From Aeromonas bestiarum (GTDB lineage Bacteria > Pseudomonadota > Gammaproteobacteria > Enterobacterales > Aeromonadaceae), in the NCBI RefSeq assembly GCF_000819745.1, contig NZ_CDDA01000005.1:138914-202913 (forward strand): a stretch of DNA of 64,000 nucleotides, read 5' to 3'. Positions 31,558-40,297 of the stretch are shown one piece after another (the stretch's first letter is position 1; each line of letters starts with the position of its first letter). A program made the position numbers and the translations under genes. The notes under the pieces are model-generated. The model was not told the DNA's origin and made no database searches. It was given only the letters and a program-made list of their open reading frames with translations.

Positions 31558-33200
31558 GGGCGTTGCTCCATCATCTTGTGGTTGGCGACTCCCGGCGGAA
31601 CCAGGGGCCAGACGTTTTCTTCCTCTGAAATAGCCACATGCAGCAGATAGGCGCTCTCGCTTGCCAGCAGGCGCTCGAGGGCACCGGCTATCTGCTCCTT
31701 GCATGTGATGGTCTCGCCCGGAATGCCGAACGCGGCGGCCAGGGCGATGAAATCCGGGTTGTCGGAGAGTATGGTTTCGCTGTAACGGCCGTCGAAGAAC
31801 AGCTCCTGCCACTGGCGCACCATGCCGAGACGCTGGTTGTCGATCAGCACCATCTTCACCTTGAGCTGGGCCCGACGTATGGTGCCGAGCTCCTGCACGT
31901 TCATCATGAAGGAGCCGTCACCGCTCACCAGCACCACCTCGTCATCGGGGCGCGACATCTTGGCGCCGATGGCGGCGGGCAGGCCGAAACCCATGGTGCC
32001 GAGGCCGGCGCTGGAGAGGTGGTTGCGCGGGCTGGTAAAGCGCATGTGCTGGGCCACCCACATCTGGTGCTGACCGACGTCGCAGGCCACCACGCTGGTC
32101 TCCGGCAGGCGGGCCGAAAGCTGCTTGAGCAGGGCCGGGGCATAGATGGGCTGGCCGGGATGGTCGTAGCGAAATGCATAGTCGCGGGCCATGTTCGCGC
32201 AGTGTTCACGCCAGGGATCTATGGCCAGCGCCATGGCCAGGGCGGGCAACACCCGCTTGAGATCCGTGGTGATGCCCACCTCGGCGGCGCGGCGCTTGCC
32301 GAACTCGGCGGCGTCCACGTCCAGATGGATCACCTTGGCCTCGGGGGCAAACTCCTCCAGCTTGCCGGTCACCCTGTCATCGAAACGGGCACCCACCACC
32401 AGCAGCAGATCGCTCTGCTGCACCGCGTAGTTGGCGGCCTTGGTGCCGTGCATGCCGAGCATGCCCAGATAGACGGGGCTGTCGGGATCCAGCGCCCCTA
32501 TCCCCTTGAGGGTGGTGACGGCCGGCATGCCGGTGGCAGCGGCAAACTCGCGCAGTTGCTGCTCGGCATTGGCCATGCCCACACCGCCACCGACGTAGAG
32601 CACGGGGCGCTCGGCACCGGCCAGCAGGGCGCGGGCAGCCGTCAACTCTGACGGGTTGAGCGCCTCCGGCTCCTCCACCGCAAACAGTGGACTCTGGGGC
32701 GGCACGGCAGCAAGTTGCACATCCTTGGGGAAATCGATCAGCACCGGACCCGGGCGCCCTTCGGTGGCGATGGCAAAGGCTTCCGCCAGCACCCGCCCCA
32801 GATCGGCGGCATCCGTCACCATGAAGGAGTGCTTGGTGCAGGAGAGGGACATGCCGAGTACATCGACCTCCTGAAATGCATCGGTGCCGATGGCAGAACA
32901 GGGCACCTGACCACTGATGGCCACCAGCGGCACAGAGTCGAGCAGCGCCTCCGCCAGCCCGGTCACCAGATTGGTGGCGCCGGGGCCCGAAGTGGCGATG
33001 CAGACCCCCACCTGACCGGAGGCGCGGGCGTAGCCCACCGCAGCCATGGCGGCCCCCTGCTCGTGGCGGCAGAGCTGATGGGCAAGACCCCCGTCATACA
33101 GGGCGTCGTAGACCGGCATTATGGCTCCGCCCGGGTAACCAAACACCTGGGTCACACCCTGTTTCTTGAGAGCCTGTACCAAAAACTGCGCGCCGTTCAT
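31554..33200 (-). CDS. ilvG: Acetolactate synthase II large subunit (IlvG)
   Basis: 548 residues from the ATG at 33200 ('[16 protein letters not shown]'), identical in length to functional E. coli IlvG. Upstream in-frame codons run through the attenuator and are not used. ThDP enzyme features: '[15 protein letters not shown]', Glu in '[17 protein letters not shown]', '[29 protein letters not shown]' (split) and the ThDP/Mg site '[16 protein letters not shown]'. There is no frameshift, unlike E. coli K-12, so isozyme II should be active. Confidence 0.96.
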   Translation of the reverse strand: MNGAQFLVQALKKQGVTQVFGYPGGAIMPVYDALYDGGLAHQLCRHEQGAAMAAVGYARASGQVGVCIATSGPGATNLVTGLAEALLDSVPLVAISGQVPCSAIGTDAFQEVDVLGMSLSCTKHSFMVTDAADLGRVLAEAFAIATEGRPGPVLIDFPKDVQLAAVPPQSPLFAVEEPEALNPSELTAARALLAGAERPVLYVGGGVGMANAEQQLREFAAATGMPAVTTLKGIGALDPDSPVYLGMLGMHGTKAANYAVQQSDLLLVVGARFDDRVTGKLEEFAPEAKVIHLDVDAAEFGKRRAAEVGITTDLKRVLPALAMALAIDPWREHCANMARDYAFRYDHPGQPIYAPALLKQLSARLPETSVVACDVGQHQMWVAQHMRFTSPRNHLSSAGLGTMGFGLPAAIGAKMSRPDDEVVLVSGDGSFMMNVQELGTIRRAQLKVKMVLIDNQRLGMVRQWQELFFDGRYSETILSDNPDFIALAAAFGIPGETITCKEQIAGALERLLASESAYLLHVAISEEENVWPLVPPGVANHKMMEQRP

Positions 33201-33224
33201 GTGGAAAATCCTGTCCTGTAGTCG

Positions 33225-33256
33225 AAAAAAAACCCCCGAGCTGTGAGGCTCGGGGG
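33225..33256 (-). terminator. ilv operon attenuator
   Basis: Read leftwards, CCCCCGAGC-CTCACA-GCTCGGGGG (33256-33233) is followed by T8 (33232-33225). It lies between the leader peptide and ilvG and is the classic transcription attenuator of the ilvGMEDA operon. Confidence 0.93.
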
Positions 33257-33286
33257 TCGCTTGTTTCGTTCTGTCCGGTGGTGGGT

Positions 33287-33385
33287 CTATCCCTTGTTCC
33301 GTGCAGCTAAACGAGCCCCGAGCGGTGAGATAATAATCACCACTAGGACCACAATAATGCTGACGAAACGGGAGGCCATGTTCAT
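33287..33385 (-). CDS. ilvL: ilv operon leader peptide (IlvL)
   Basis: 32 codons from the ATG at 33385 (or 30 from 33379), reading [20 protein letters not shown]... with a terminal [10 protein letters not shown]. Five Ile, five Val and three Leu codons, mostly clustered in the middle, fit multivalent attenuation. The length equals that of E. coli IlvL. Ribosome stalling at scarce Ile, Val or Leu codons would prevent the downstream attenuator from forming. The same frame is open further upstream but lacks a start signal there. Confidence 0.88.
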   Translation of the reverse strand: MNMASRFVSIIVVLVVIIISPLGARLAARNKG

Positions 33386-33458
33386 AGTTACAACCGGAAA
33401 TCCTGTGAAATTGGGGCGGTTTGCACCGCGAATGGCTATTAGAACTAGCACGGTGATT

Positions 33459-33488
33459 TTTATTGGGCAAGCCTTTTTTACCTGACAA
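33459..33488 (-). promoter_or_regulatory. Possible ilv operon promoter
   Basis: On the leftward strand TTGTCA (33488-33483) followed by an A-rich ~17-18 bp spacer and CAATAA/AATAAA is the best sigma-70-like pair upstream of ilvL. The whole region 33386-33584 is A/T-rich and also carries the comM promoter, which I could not place. Confidence 0.35.
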
Positions 33489-33584
33489 GACTCTGATTTT
33501 GACTGAGCCGCATCGGGATAGCTGGCATAAAAAACTAATAAAAAACGGTTAACTAGCACATACATCAAACCAAGGACGGGATTT

Positions 33585-35099
33585 ATGTCATTAGCTGTGG
33601 TTTATAGCCGTGCCAGCCTGGGGATAGCGGCACCGCAAGTCACGGTGGAAGTTCATCTCTCCAATGGCCTGCCCGCTTTCAACATGGTGGGCCTGCCGGA
33701 AACCTCGGTGAAGGAGTCGCGGGATCGGGTGCGCAGCGCCCTGCTCAACGGCAACTTCGAGTTCCCCTCCAAACACATCACGGTCAATCTGGCCCCCGCC
33801 GACCTGCCCAAGGAGGGAGGCCGCTTCGATCTGGCCATCGCCATCGGCATTCTCGCCGCTTCCAAGCAGATACCCGCAAAATACCTGCTCGATCATGAAT
33901 TTTTAGGGGAATTGGCCCTGACCGGCGAGATCCGGCCCGTGCTCGGAGTGCTGCCTGCCGTGCTCGCCTGCCGCGATGCGGGCCGCACCCTGCTGGTGCC
34001 GCGAGAGAACGGCCCCGAGGCCTCTCTCATCCAGGATGCCGAGGTGCGTACCGCCCACCAGCTGCTGGCCGTCACCGCCTGGCTGGCAGGCCAATATGAG
34101 CTGCCGCTGCCGGATCCCCAGACCACGGATTCCCTACCCGATGTGCCGGATCTGCAGGATGTGATCGGCCAGTCCCAGGCCAAGCGGGCGCTGGAGATCG
34201 CTGCCGCCGGCAGCCACAACCTGCTGTTCATAGGCCCGCCCGGTACAGGCAAGAGCATGCTGGCCAGCCGTTTGCCCGGTATCTTGCCACCCCTGAGTGA
34301 GCAGGAGGCGCAGCAGACCGCCGCCATCCACTCCATCGGCGGCCTGACCCCGCGCGCCGGTCACTGGCACCACAGACCCTATCGCACGCCCCATCACAGT
34401 GCCTCCGCCGTGGCCCTGGTGGGCGGTGGCAGCCATCCCAGACCCGGCGAAATATCCTTGGCCCACAATGGTGTGCTGTTTCTCGATGAGCTGCCGGAGT
34501 TCGAGCGCAAGGTACTCGACTCCCTGCGCGAACCGCTGGAGACGGGCCACATCACCATCAGCCGGGCCGCCCGTCAGGTGGATTTCCCCGCCCGCTTCCA
34601 GCTGGTGGGCGCCATGAATCCCAGCCCCTGCGGCCACTATGGCGATGGCCAGACCCGCTCCAGCCCGGATCAGATACTGCGCTACCTCGGCAAGCTCTCG
34701 GGCCCCTTCCTCGATCGCTTCGACCTGACGGTGGAGGTGCCGCTGCTGCCCAAGGGCAGCCTCACCGGCAAGGCGGAACGGGGGGAGTCGAGCCAGCAGA
34801 TCCGCGATCGGGTGCTGGCGGCGCGAGAGCGCATGCTGAGCCGCAATGGCAAGCTCAACAATCTGCTGGATAGTCGCGAGATAGAGGATATTTGCCGATT
34901 ATCAGCGCAAGATGCCGAGTTTTTGGAGAACGCCATCCAGAAGCTGGGGCTTAGCATCCGGGCCTGGCACCGCATACTGCGGGTATCGCGCACCATAGCG
35001 GATCTGGCGGGACGGCCCGCCATCGAGAAGGAGCACCTGATCGAGGCTCTCGGCTACAGGGCCATGGACCGGCTGCTGTCGCGGCTGCGCAGCGGCTGA
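33585..35099 (+). CDS. comM: ComM/YifB Mg-chelatase-like AAA+ helicase
   Basis: 504 residues, matching E. coli YifB. N-terminal Lon-like domain: 'GLPAFNMVGLPETSVKESRDRVRSAL' (split) and 'NLAPADLPKEGGRFDLAIAIGILAAS'. AAA+ core: Walker A 'GPPGTGKSMLASRL', Walker B 'GVLFLDELPEF', and the Mg-chelatase-type 'AMNPSPCGHYGD'. ComM is a branch-migration helicase that aids integration of long DNA during natural transformation. The ATG follows AAGGACGGG. It diverges from ilvL, as in enterobacteria. Confidence 0.95.
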   Translation: MSLAVVYSRASLGIAAPQVTVEVHLSNGLPAFNMVGLPETSVKESRDRVRSALLNGNFEFPSKHITVNLAPADLPKEGGRFDLAIAIGILAASKQIPAKYLLDHEFLGELALTGEIRPVLGVLPAVLACRDAGRTLLVPRENGPEASLIQDAEVRTAHQLLAVTAWLAGQYELPLPDPQTTDSLPDVPDLQDVIGQSQAKRALEIAAAGSHNLLFIGPPGTGKSMLASRLPGILPPLSEQEAQQTAAIHSIGGLTPRAGHWHHRPYRTPHHSASAVALVGGGSHPRPGEISLAHNGVLFLDELPEFERKVLDSLREPLETGHITISRAARQVDFPARFQLVGAMNPSPCGHYGDGQTRSSPDQILRYLGKLSGPFLDRFDLTVEVPLLPKGSLTGKAERGESSQQIRDRVLAARERMLSRNGKLNNLLDSREIEDICRLSAQDAEFLENAIQKLGLSIRAWHRILRVSRTIADLAGRPAIEKEHLIEALGYRAMDRLLSRLRSG

Positions 35100-35240
35100 A
35101 GGCCGAATGCCGAATGCCGAAAACATGAGCCCTGGGCTGCTGATGGCCCTGTGCATGGTCTAGCGGGCCATCGGCTGATATTATGGCCACAGATCTGACC
35201 ACTTGGTTGCCACCCACAGACAACGAGACGGACCCGACTC

Positions 35241-36140
35241 ATGCACAACAAGCTGATAGAGCGGCTGCGCGGCAGCCTCTCGACCCTGCTCTATTTCCTC
35301 AACACCCTGTTCTGGTTTGTCCCCATACTGCTGCTTGGTCTGATCAAGCTGCTGCTGCCGCTCAAGAGCTGGCGCACCCTCTGCAATGCCCTGCTGGACG
35401 GCTGCGCCAGTTGCTGGATCGGTTTCAACAATCTGATCCAGAAAACCATCATCAGAACGCCTTTCGAGGTGGTCGGAGTGGACAAAGGGCGCCGGAATGA
35501 GTGGTATATGGTCATTGCCAACCATCAATCCTGGGTCGACATACTGGTGCTGCAGCGGATTTTTAACCAAAAAATCCCCTTCCTGAAGTTTTTCCTCAAG
35601 AAAGAGCTGATTTGGGTACCTTTTCTCGGGCTGGCCTGGTGGGCGCTGGACTTCCCCTTTATGCGGCGCTATTCGCGTAAATTTCTGGAAAAAAGGCCAC
35701 ATCTGAAGGGAAAAGACATAGAAACAACGCGCCAGGCCTGTGCCAAGTTTCGCCATATTCCGGTGAGCGTGATGAACTTCGTGGAGGGCACCCGCTTCAC
35801 CGCCTACAAACACGACAAACAGGCCGCGCCCTATCGCCATCTGCTGCACCCGAGGGCTGGCGGCATCGCCTTCACCCTGGCGGCCATGGGCGATCAGCTG
35901 CACAAGCTGGTGGATGTGACCATCGCCTATCCGGGCGGCATCCCCAGCTACTGGGACTTCATGTGCGGTCGGGTCAAGGCAATCAAGGTTCAGGTCCGCT
36001 TTCTGCCGATCGAACGCAATCTGGTGGGGGATTACTTCAATGACCCCGAGTTCCAACAAGAGTTTCAACAGTGGCTGAACGGGATCTGGCGCGAGAAGGA
36101 CCAGACCCTGAACCAGCTGCTGGCGGACAAGACGCAGTAA
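35241..36140 (+). CDS. YihG-like 1-acylglycerol-phosphate acyltransferase
   Basis: 299 residues. An N-terminal membrane anchor (~18-42), then PlsC-family motifs: 'IANHQSWVDILVLQ' (HX4D), 'KKELIWVPFLGLAWWALDFPFMRR' (split) and 'FVEGTRFTAYKHD' (substrate-binding Glu-Gly-Thr). The order and wording fit the YihG acyltransferase group. Members add an acyl chain to lysophosphatidic acid or related lipids at the inner membrane. A second, similar gene follows 7 bp later, so this is a tandem pair. Upstream, 35100-35240 is non-coding and contains a short direct repeat GCCGAAT. Confidence 0.85.
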   Translation: MHNKLIERLRGSLSTLLYFLNTLFWFVPILLLGLIKLLLPLKSWRTLCNALLDGCASCWIGFNNLIQKTIIRTPFEVVGVDKGRRNEWYMVIANHQSWVDILVLQRIFNQKIPFLKFFLKKELIWVPFLGLAWWALDFPFMRRYSRKFLEKRPHLKGKDIETTRQACAKFRHIPVSVMNFVEGTRFTAYKHDKQAAPYRHLLHPRAGGIAFTLAAMGDQLHKLVDVTIAYPGGIPSYWDFMCGRVKAIKVQVRFLPIERNLVGDYFNDPEFQQEFQQWLNGIWREKDQTLNQLLADKTQ

Positions 36141-36147
36141 GACACTC

Positions 36148-37107
36148 ATGCCAACCCTGCTCCCGGGCCCCCTGGTGCTGCTCATCAGCACCAGCCTGAC
36201 CGTTTTGTTCACCGCCCTGTGCGCCAGCCTGATCCTGCTGGTATCGCTGGCCAAGCTGCTGCTGCCCATTCCGGCCTTTGGCCGCGCCTGCAGCCGCCTC
36301 AACAACCGTTTCATGCGCCTCTGGCTGGCCTGCAACGCCCTGGTGATCCGCCTCATTCCCCGCATCGACTGGCAGGTTGAGGATGACACTCAACTGCGCA
36401 AGGATGGCTGGTATCTCATCGTCAGCAACCACATGAGCTGGACCGACATAGTGGTGCTGGGCCACCTGTTTCGGGATCGGCTGCCGGTGCCCAAGTTCTT
36501 CATGAAGCACGAGCTGATCTACATACCGCTGCTGGGGCTCGCCTGCTGGGGGCTGGACATGCCCTTTATGCGCCGTTATTCGAGAGAATTTCTGTTAAGA
36601 AACCCGCATCTGCGCGGCAAGGACATAGAGACCACCCGCAACGCCTGCGAGAAGTTTCGCCACATCCCCACCACAGTCATCAACTTCGTGGAGGGGACCC
36701 GCTTCACCGAACCCAAGCGGGATGCAGCGCGCTCCCGCTACCGTCACCTGATGCCGCCCAAGGCAGCCGGGCTCGCCTTCACCCTGGCGGCCATGGGGGA
36801 ACAGTTCGACAGCCTGATCAACGTCACCATCAGCTATCCGGACAACGCAGAGGCCCCGTTCAGGGATTTCCTGATGGGACGGATGAAGCGCATTCGGGTG
36901 CGCATCGAGGAGCTGCCGGTGGATGAGGCGCTGGTCGGTGACTACTTCAATGACAAGCAGTTCAAACGGGGTTTTCAGGGCTGGCTGAACCAGCGATGGC
37001 AGGAGAAGGACGAGGTGCTGGACGGCTGGCAGCGGGATCAGGAACCGCTGCCGGTTGCCGCCAAAGAGGGATCCAGAGAGAGTGCAGAGGCCAGCTCGGC
37101 CAACTGA
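36148..37107 (+). CDS. YihG-like acyltransferase, tandem paralogue
   Basis: 319 residues, clearly homologous to the preceding product: 'VSNHMSWTDIVVLGHLF', 'KHELIYIPLLGLACWGLDMPFMRRYSREFL' (split), 'GKDIETTRNACEKFRHIP' and 'NFVEGTRFTEPKRD'. The membrane segment at ~6-40 is longer. The two proteins share the 'GKDIETTR' and 'LVGDYFND' blocks, so an old duplication with divergence is likely; substrate preferences may differ. The last 70 bp overlap tail-to-tail with the leftward DUF523 gene, encoding an unconserved hydrophilic tail. Confidence 0.85.
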   Translation: MPTLLPGPLVLLISTSLTVLFTALCASLILLVSLAKLLLPIPAFGRACSRLNNRFMRLWLACNALVIRLIPRIDWQVEDDTQLRKDGWYLIVSNHMSWTDIVVLGHLFRDRLPVPKFFMKHELIYIPLLGLACWGLDMPFMRRYSREFLLRNPHLRGKDIETTRNACEKFRHIPTTVINFVEGTRFTEPKRDAARSRYRHLMPPKAAGLAFTLAAMGEQFDSLINVTISYPDNAEAPFRDFLMGRMKRIRVRIEELPVDEALVGDYFNDKQFKRGFQGWLNQRWQEKDEVLDGWQRDQEPLPVAAKEGSRESAEASSAN

Positions 37108-37535
37108 TCTTCGGAAAAGACCGCAATACCGTGGCGGCGCAGCAGGGCCGTGGTCTTGCCCTCGCCCGCCACTGACACGCCTTCGAAGCGGCCATTGTAG
37201 ATGCGGCCGCTGCCACAGGAAGGGCTCCCCTCCTTGAGCAGGGCAAAGCGAATACCCTGCGCCTGACAGAGTGCCAGCGCCAGCTCGGCGCCGCGATCAA
37301 ACTCGGTCGTCACATCCAGCCCGCTCGCGGTCAGCACCAGATCGCCCTGTCGTTCGGCAGGGGGACGCGGAGTCGGCAAGCCGCCCGCCACTTCGGGGCA
37401 GAAGGCCAGCGCCCGCCCTTCGGCCCCCAGCGCCGTCAGCCAGTCGCTGACGATCCCCTTGCTCCGGCCGTCGTAACGCACTGGTTGACCCAGCAGGCAG
37501 GCACTCACCAGCACCCGGGGCGGCGTTTTGCTCAT
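37038..37535 (-). CDS. DUF523 protein (possible thiouracil desulfurase, TudS-like)
   Basis: 165 residues with the family's three conserved cysteine blocks: 'SACLLGQPVRYDG' (Cys13), 'AFCPEVAGGLPTPRPPAE' and 'KEGSPSCGSGRIYNG'. In the characterised member TudS such cysteines bind a [4Fe-4S] cluster that removes sulfur from thiouracil; whether this protein does so is unproven. It overlaps nrtR by 4 bp and probably is co-transcribed with it. Its C-terminal 23 codons overlap the opposite acyltransferase gene. Confidence 0.85.
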   Translation of the reverse strand: MSKTPPRVLVSACLLGQPVRYDGRSKGIVSDWLTALGAEGRALAFCPEVAGGLPTPRPPAERQGDLVLTASGLDVTTEFDRGAELALALCQAQGIRFALLKEGSPSCGSGRIYNGRFEGVSVAGEGKTTALLRRHGIAVFSEDQLAELASALSLDPSLAATGSGS

Positions 37536-38182
37536 GCTTCAGCTCCATGCATCACCTGATCGAACATGACGCAGCAGGGGCTCTCCATCCGGTAGAGGAT
37601 GGCGGGACGCTGCTTGCCGGTCCGCTTGCGACCCGTATCCACCAGAATATCGGCGCGATGGATCCGCTTGCGAAACGCTGCCGTGTTCATGGGGGTTTGC
37701 AGGATGATCTCGAAGGCGCGCTGCACCTCCGAGAGGGTAAACTCGGGCCCCAGCAGTTGCAGCGGCAAGGTGCTGTAGCGACTCTTGATCCGCAGCCGCT
37801 CCAGCCCTCTGGCGATCAGCTGGGTGTGATCGAAGGCGAGGCTGAGGCCGGGCAGGGCCGAGAGCGGATGCCAGCAGCCGTGGATGGCCTCGACATCCGG
37901 TTCGACCAGACAGAGATAGACCAGCGTCGTGGACCAGCCGCGGGGATCCCGCTCCAGATTGCCGAGGGTGCAGACCTGCTCGCTGTAGCAGTGGCCCAGC
38001 CCCCACTCCCCCAGCAGACGGTGGCGAGCCGCGTCCAAGTCCCGATCCCGAGTCTCGTCGATGCGCAGCGCCGGCAGTTGCCAACAGTGGGCAAAGGGGG
38101 GGCGATCGCGGGTTTCAAGCAGCAGCTCGAGCCGCTCCTCGTTCAACCGCAGCACCACCATATCCAGACTCATTCTCAACAT
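37532..38182 (-). CDS. nrtR: Nudix-related transcriptional regulator NrtR
   Basis: 216 residues. N-terminal Nudix-like domain ('DMVVLRLNEERLELLLETRDRPPFAHCWQLPA', split) whose Nudix box is degenerate ('DLDAARHRLLGEWGL' lacks the REXXEE core), which is normal for NrtR sensors of ADP-ribose. The C-terminal winged helix is typical: 'FTLSEVQRAFEIIL', 'NTAAFRKRIHRADILVDTG' and 'RPAILYR'. NrtR represses NAD-salvage genes. Here it diverges from a nicotinamidase-like gene and pncB, the expected targets. The 75-bp spacer contains GATAATATC, a short palindrome that could be part of its operator. Confidence 0.87.
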   Translation of the reverse strand: MLRMSLDMVVLRLNEERLELLLETRDRPPFAHCWQLPALRIDETRDRDLDAARHRLLGEWGLGHCYSEQVCTLGNLERDPRGWSTTLVYLCLVEPDVEAIHGCWHPLSALPGLSLAFDHTQLIARGLERLRIKSRYSTLPLQLLGPEFTLSEVQRAFEIILQTPMNTAAFRKRIHRADILVDTGRKRTGKQRPAILYRMESPCCVMFDQVMHGAEA

Positions 38183-38257
38183 GCCGATCGCCCTGCTCGC
38201 CTTCGATTAATGTTTGGTAGATAATATCACACGAATAGTATGTGCAGGAGCCACTCA

Positions 38258-38893
38258 ATGGGAACCGTCGCCAGCCTGGATATTGATGCGCAGAAGGGAT
38301 TTACCCCCCTCTGCCCGAACGAACTGCCCGTCGTGGGCGGGGATGATATTGTGGCTGCGCTCAACGCTCAGGCCACCCTCGCAAGCCTGCGGATCGGCAG
38401 CAAGGATTCGCATCCCGCCAACGCCGCCTGGGCCGTCAGCGATCCCACCGGCATGCTGTTGCCGCTGGACTTGCCCAACGCCGATCTCACCTGGCCTGTG
38501 CACTGCGTGCCGGGCACCCAGGGCTTTGAGCTGCTCGACGGCCTGCCCGCCCCCATAGATTACGACTTCTTCGTCTGGAAGGGGGTCGAGCCGGATCTGC
38601 ATCCCTACGGCACCTGCTTCCACGATCTGGCCGAACGGCGCAGCACCGGGCTCATCGAGTTTCTGCATGCCCGTGGCGTCAGTACCGTGCTGGTCGGCGG
38701 CCTCGCCACCGACTACTGCGTCAAGACCAGCGTGCTGCAACTGCGCCACGCCGGTTTCCGGGTGATCGTCCATCTCGATGCCTGCCGTGGCATAGCTCCC
38801 GAGACGGTTGCCTGCGCCTGCACCCAGATGATCGAGGCGGGTGCCGAAATGGCCCAGACCCTGATCGATGTACAACGCCTGCTGGATGCCTGA
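38258..38893 (+). CDS. pncA: Nicotinamidase-like cysteine hydrolase
   Basis: 211 residues from the ATG at 38258, with AGGAG upstream. Isochorismatase fold with the triad Asp10 ('DIDAQKGF'), Lys108 ('FFVWKGV') and Cys154 ('ATDYCVKTSVL'). Context (divergent nrtR, following pncB) supports conversion of nicotinamide to nicotinate. In canonical PncA the metal site reads D-x-H-P-x-x-H; here it is DSHPANA, with Asp50 and His52 kept but Ala56 in place of the third ligand, while His82 ('WPVHCV') is kept. The metal site or substrate may therefore differ from standard nicotinamidase. Confidence 0.82.
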   Translation: MGTVASLDIDAQKGFTPLCPNELPVVGGDDIVAALNAQATLASLRIGSKDSHPANAAWAVSDPTGMLLPLDLPNADLTWPVHCVPGTQGFELLDGLPAPIDYDFFVWKGVEPDLHPYGTCFHDLAERRSTGLIEFLHARGVSTVLVGGLATDYCVKTSVLQLRHAGFRVIVHLDACRGIAPETVACACTQMIEAGAEMAQTLIDVQRLLDA

Positions 38894-38938
38894 TATGCCG
38901 CCTATCCTCACCCGCCAAGCCGATACCGGCGCCTGCAC
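38888..38938 (+). pseudogene. Remnant copy of the pncB 5' end
   Basis: Starting at the pncA-like stop, this segment matches 38988-39038 (the real pncB start) at roughly 38 of 50 positions, including an identical first 12 bases across the ATG. It would read MPPILTRQADTGAC, against MPPILTSLLDTDAY of pncB, and then diverges. It is a partial duplicate or the stump of an earlier pncB allele. A small hairpin (CTCCCC/GGGGAG, 38970-38988) lies between the copies. Confidence 0.65.
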
Positions 38939-38994
38939 CTTACCTATGCGGCAGGGGAACGTCATCGCGCTCCCCAGCCTGCGGGGAGCCTGAT

Positions 38995-40173
38995 ATGCCA
39001 CCGATCCTCACCAGCCTGCTCGACACCGATGCCTACAAGCTGCATATGCAGCAGGCGGTGTTCCATCGCTACCCGGATGCCGAGGTGGTGGCCGAGTTCC
39101 ACAGCCGCAACGAAGAGGATCTGCTGCCCATGATGGGCCAGATCGAGGAGCAGCTGCGCCTCGCCGGCTCCCTGCGGCTGACCAGACCCGAGCTCAATTT
39201 TCTGGCCGAGCGCCCCTTCTTCACCGCCGACTATCTGGATCACCTGCGCCGCAAGCCACTCGATGCCTCCCTGCTCAAGGTGTTCGAGCAGGATGGCCGC
39301 ATCAATGTGCGGGTCGAAGGGCCCTGGCAGGATGTGATCCTGTGGGAAATCCCTGTGCTCGCCATCATCAGCGAGATGCGCAACAGCTTCCGCTACCCCC
39401 AGTTTGGCGTCAGCCAGGCGCTGGATCGGCTCGATCAGAAGATCGACAGGCTGGAGCATGAGCTGAGCAGCGACGAGATGAGCGAGTTCAACCTCATCGA
39501 TTTTGGCACCCGCCGCCGCTTCTCCCACGCGGTGCAGGATGCCGTGGTGGGCCGTCTCAAGGAGCGCCTGCCGGCGTTTCGCGGCACCAGCAACTACCTG
39601 CTGGCCCAGAAGTACCAGTTGTCGGCTGTGGGCACCCAGGCCCACGAGTGGTTCCAGGCCCACCAGCAGCTCGGCTTCCCGCTGGAGCACAGCCAGCGCG
39701 CCGCCCTCACCAGCTGGCTGGACGAGTTCACCAACCACCTCGGCATAGCCCTGACCGACTGCATCACCATGGACGCCTTCTTGCGCGACTTCGACTTTGA
39801 GCTGGCCAGCCGCTATCAGGGGCTGCGCCACGACTCAGGCGATCCCGTGGTGTGGGGCGAGAAGGCCATCAGCCACTACCAGCAGCTCGGCATCAATCCC
39901 ACCGACAAGACGCTGGTCTTCTCCGATGGGCTCAACCTCGACAAGGCGGTGCAGCTGTTCCGCCACTTCCGGGGCCGCATCAACACCAGCTTCGGCATAG
40001 GCACCAAGCTCACCTGCGATCTGCCCGGCGTCAGCCCGATGAACATCGTCTTCAAGCTGATGGAATGCAACGGCGGTCCGGTCGCCAAGATCTCCGACAG
40101 CCCGGGCAAGACCCTGTGCCGGGATGCGGACTTCATCCGCAACCTCAAGCAGGCCTTCCACGTCGGGGTGTAA
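38995..40173 (+). CDS. pncB: Nicotinate phosphoribosyltransferase (PncB)
   Basis: 392 residues, near E. coli PncB (400). Features: 'LLDTDAYKLHMQQAVFHRYPDAEVVAEFHSRN' (split), 'FGTRRRFSHAVQDAVV' with the phosphorylatable histidine expected in this block, 'RHDSGDPVVWGEKAI' and 'SFGIGTKLTCD'. It joins nicotinate to PRPP with ATP hydrolysis, giving nicotinate mononucleotide for NAD synthesis. It follows the nicotinamidase-like gene by 101 bp and is probably controlled by NrtR. Confidence 0.96.
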   Translation: MPPILTSLLDTDAYKLHMQQAVFHRYPDAEVVAEFHSRNEEDLLPMMGQIEEQLRLAGSLRLTRPELNFLAERPFFTADYLDHLRRKPLDASLLKVFEQDGRINVRVEGPWQDVILWEIPVLAIISEMRNSFRYPQFGVSQALDRLDQKIDRLEHELSSDEMSEFNLIDFGTRRRFSHAVQDAVVGRLKERLPAFRGTSNYLLAQKYQLSAVGTQAHEWFQAHQQLGFPLEHSQRAALTSWLDEFTNHLGIALTDCITMDAFLRDFDFELASRYQGLRHDSGDPVVWGEKAISHYQQLGINPTDKTLVFSDGLNLDKAVQLFRHFRGRINTSFGIGTKLTCDLPGVSPMNIVFKLMECNGGPVAKISDSPGKTLCRDADFIRNLKQAFHVGV

Positions 40174-40235
40174 CACCCTTTTTGCGGGGCCCATCTTGCG
40201 CAGAGCGCCAGTGGCCCCCTACCATGACCCCACTG

Positions 40236-40266
40236 AAAAGGTCCGACTCGTGTCGGGCCTTTCTCT
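40236..40266 (+). terminator. Rho-independent terminator after pncB
   Basis: AAAGGTCCGAC/GTCGGGCCTTT (40236-40262, one G-U pair, TCGT loop) followed by CTCTT. It lies between pncB and the ABC importer operon. Confidence 0.7.
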
Positions 40267-40297
40267 TGCCCGAACGACAGACCACAAGGAACTGCCC

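Noticed and set aside
33386..33568. N-terminal extension of the ilvL frame to 93 codons
   Set aside because: The upstream part runs through the promoter region and lacks a start site; the 32-codon version matches known leader length.
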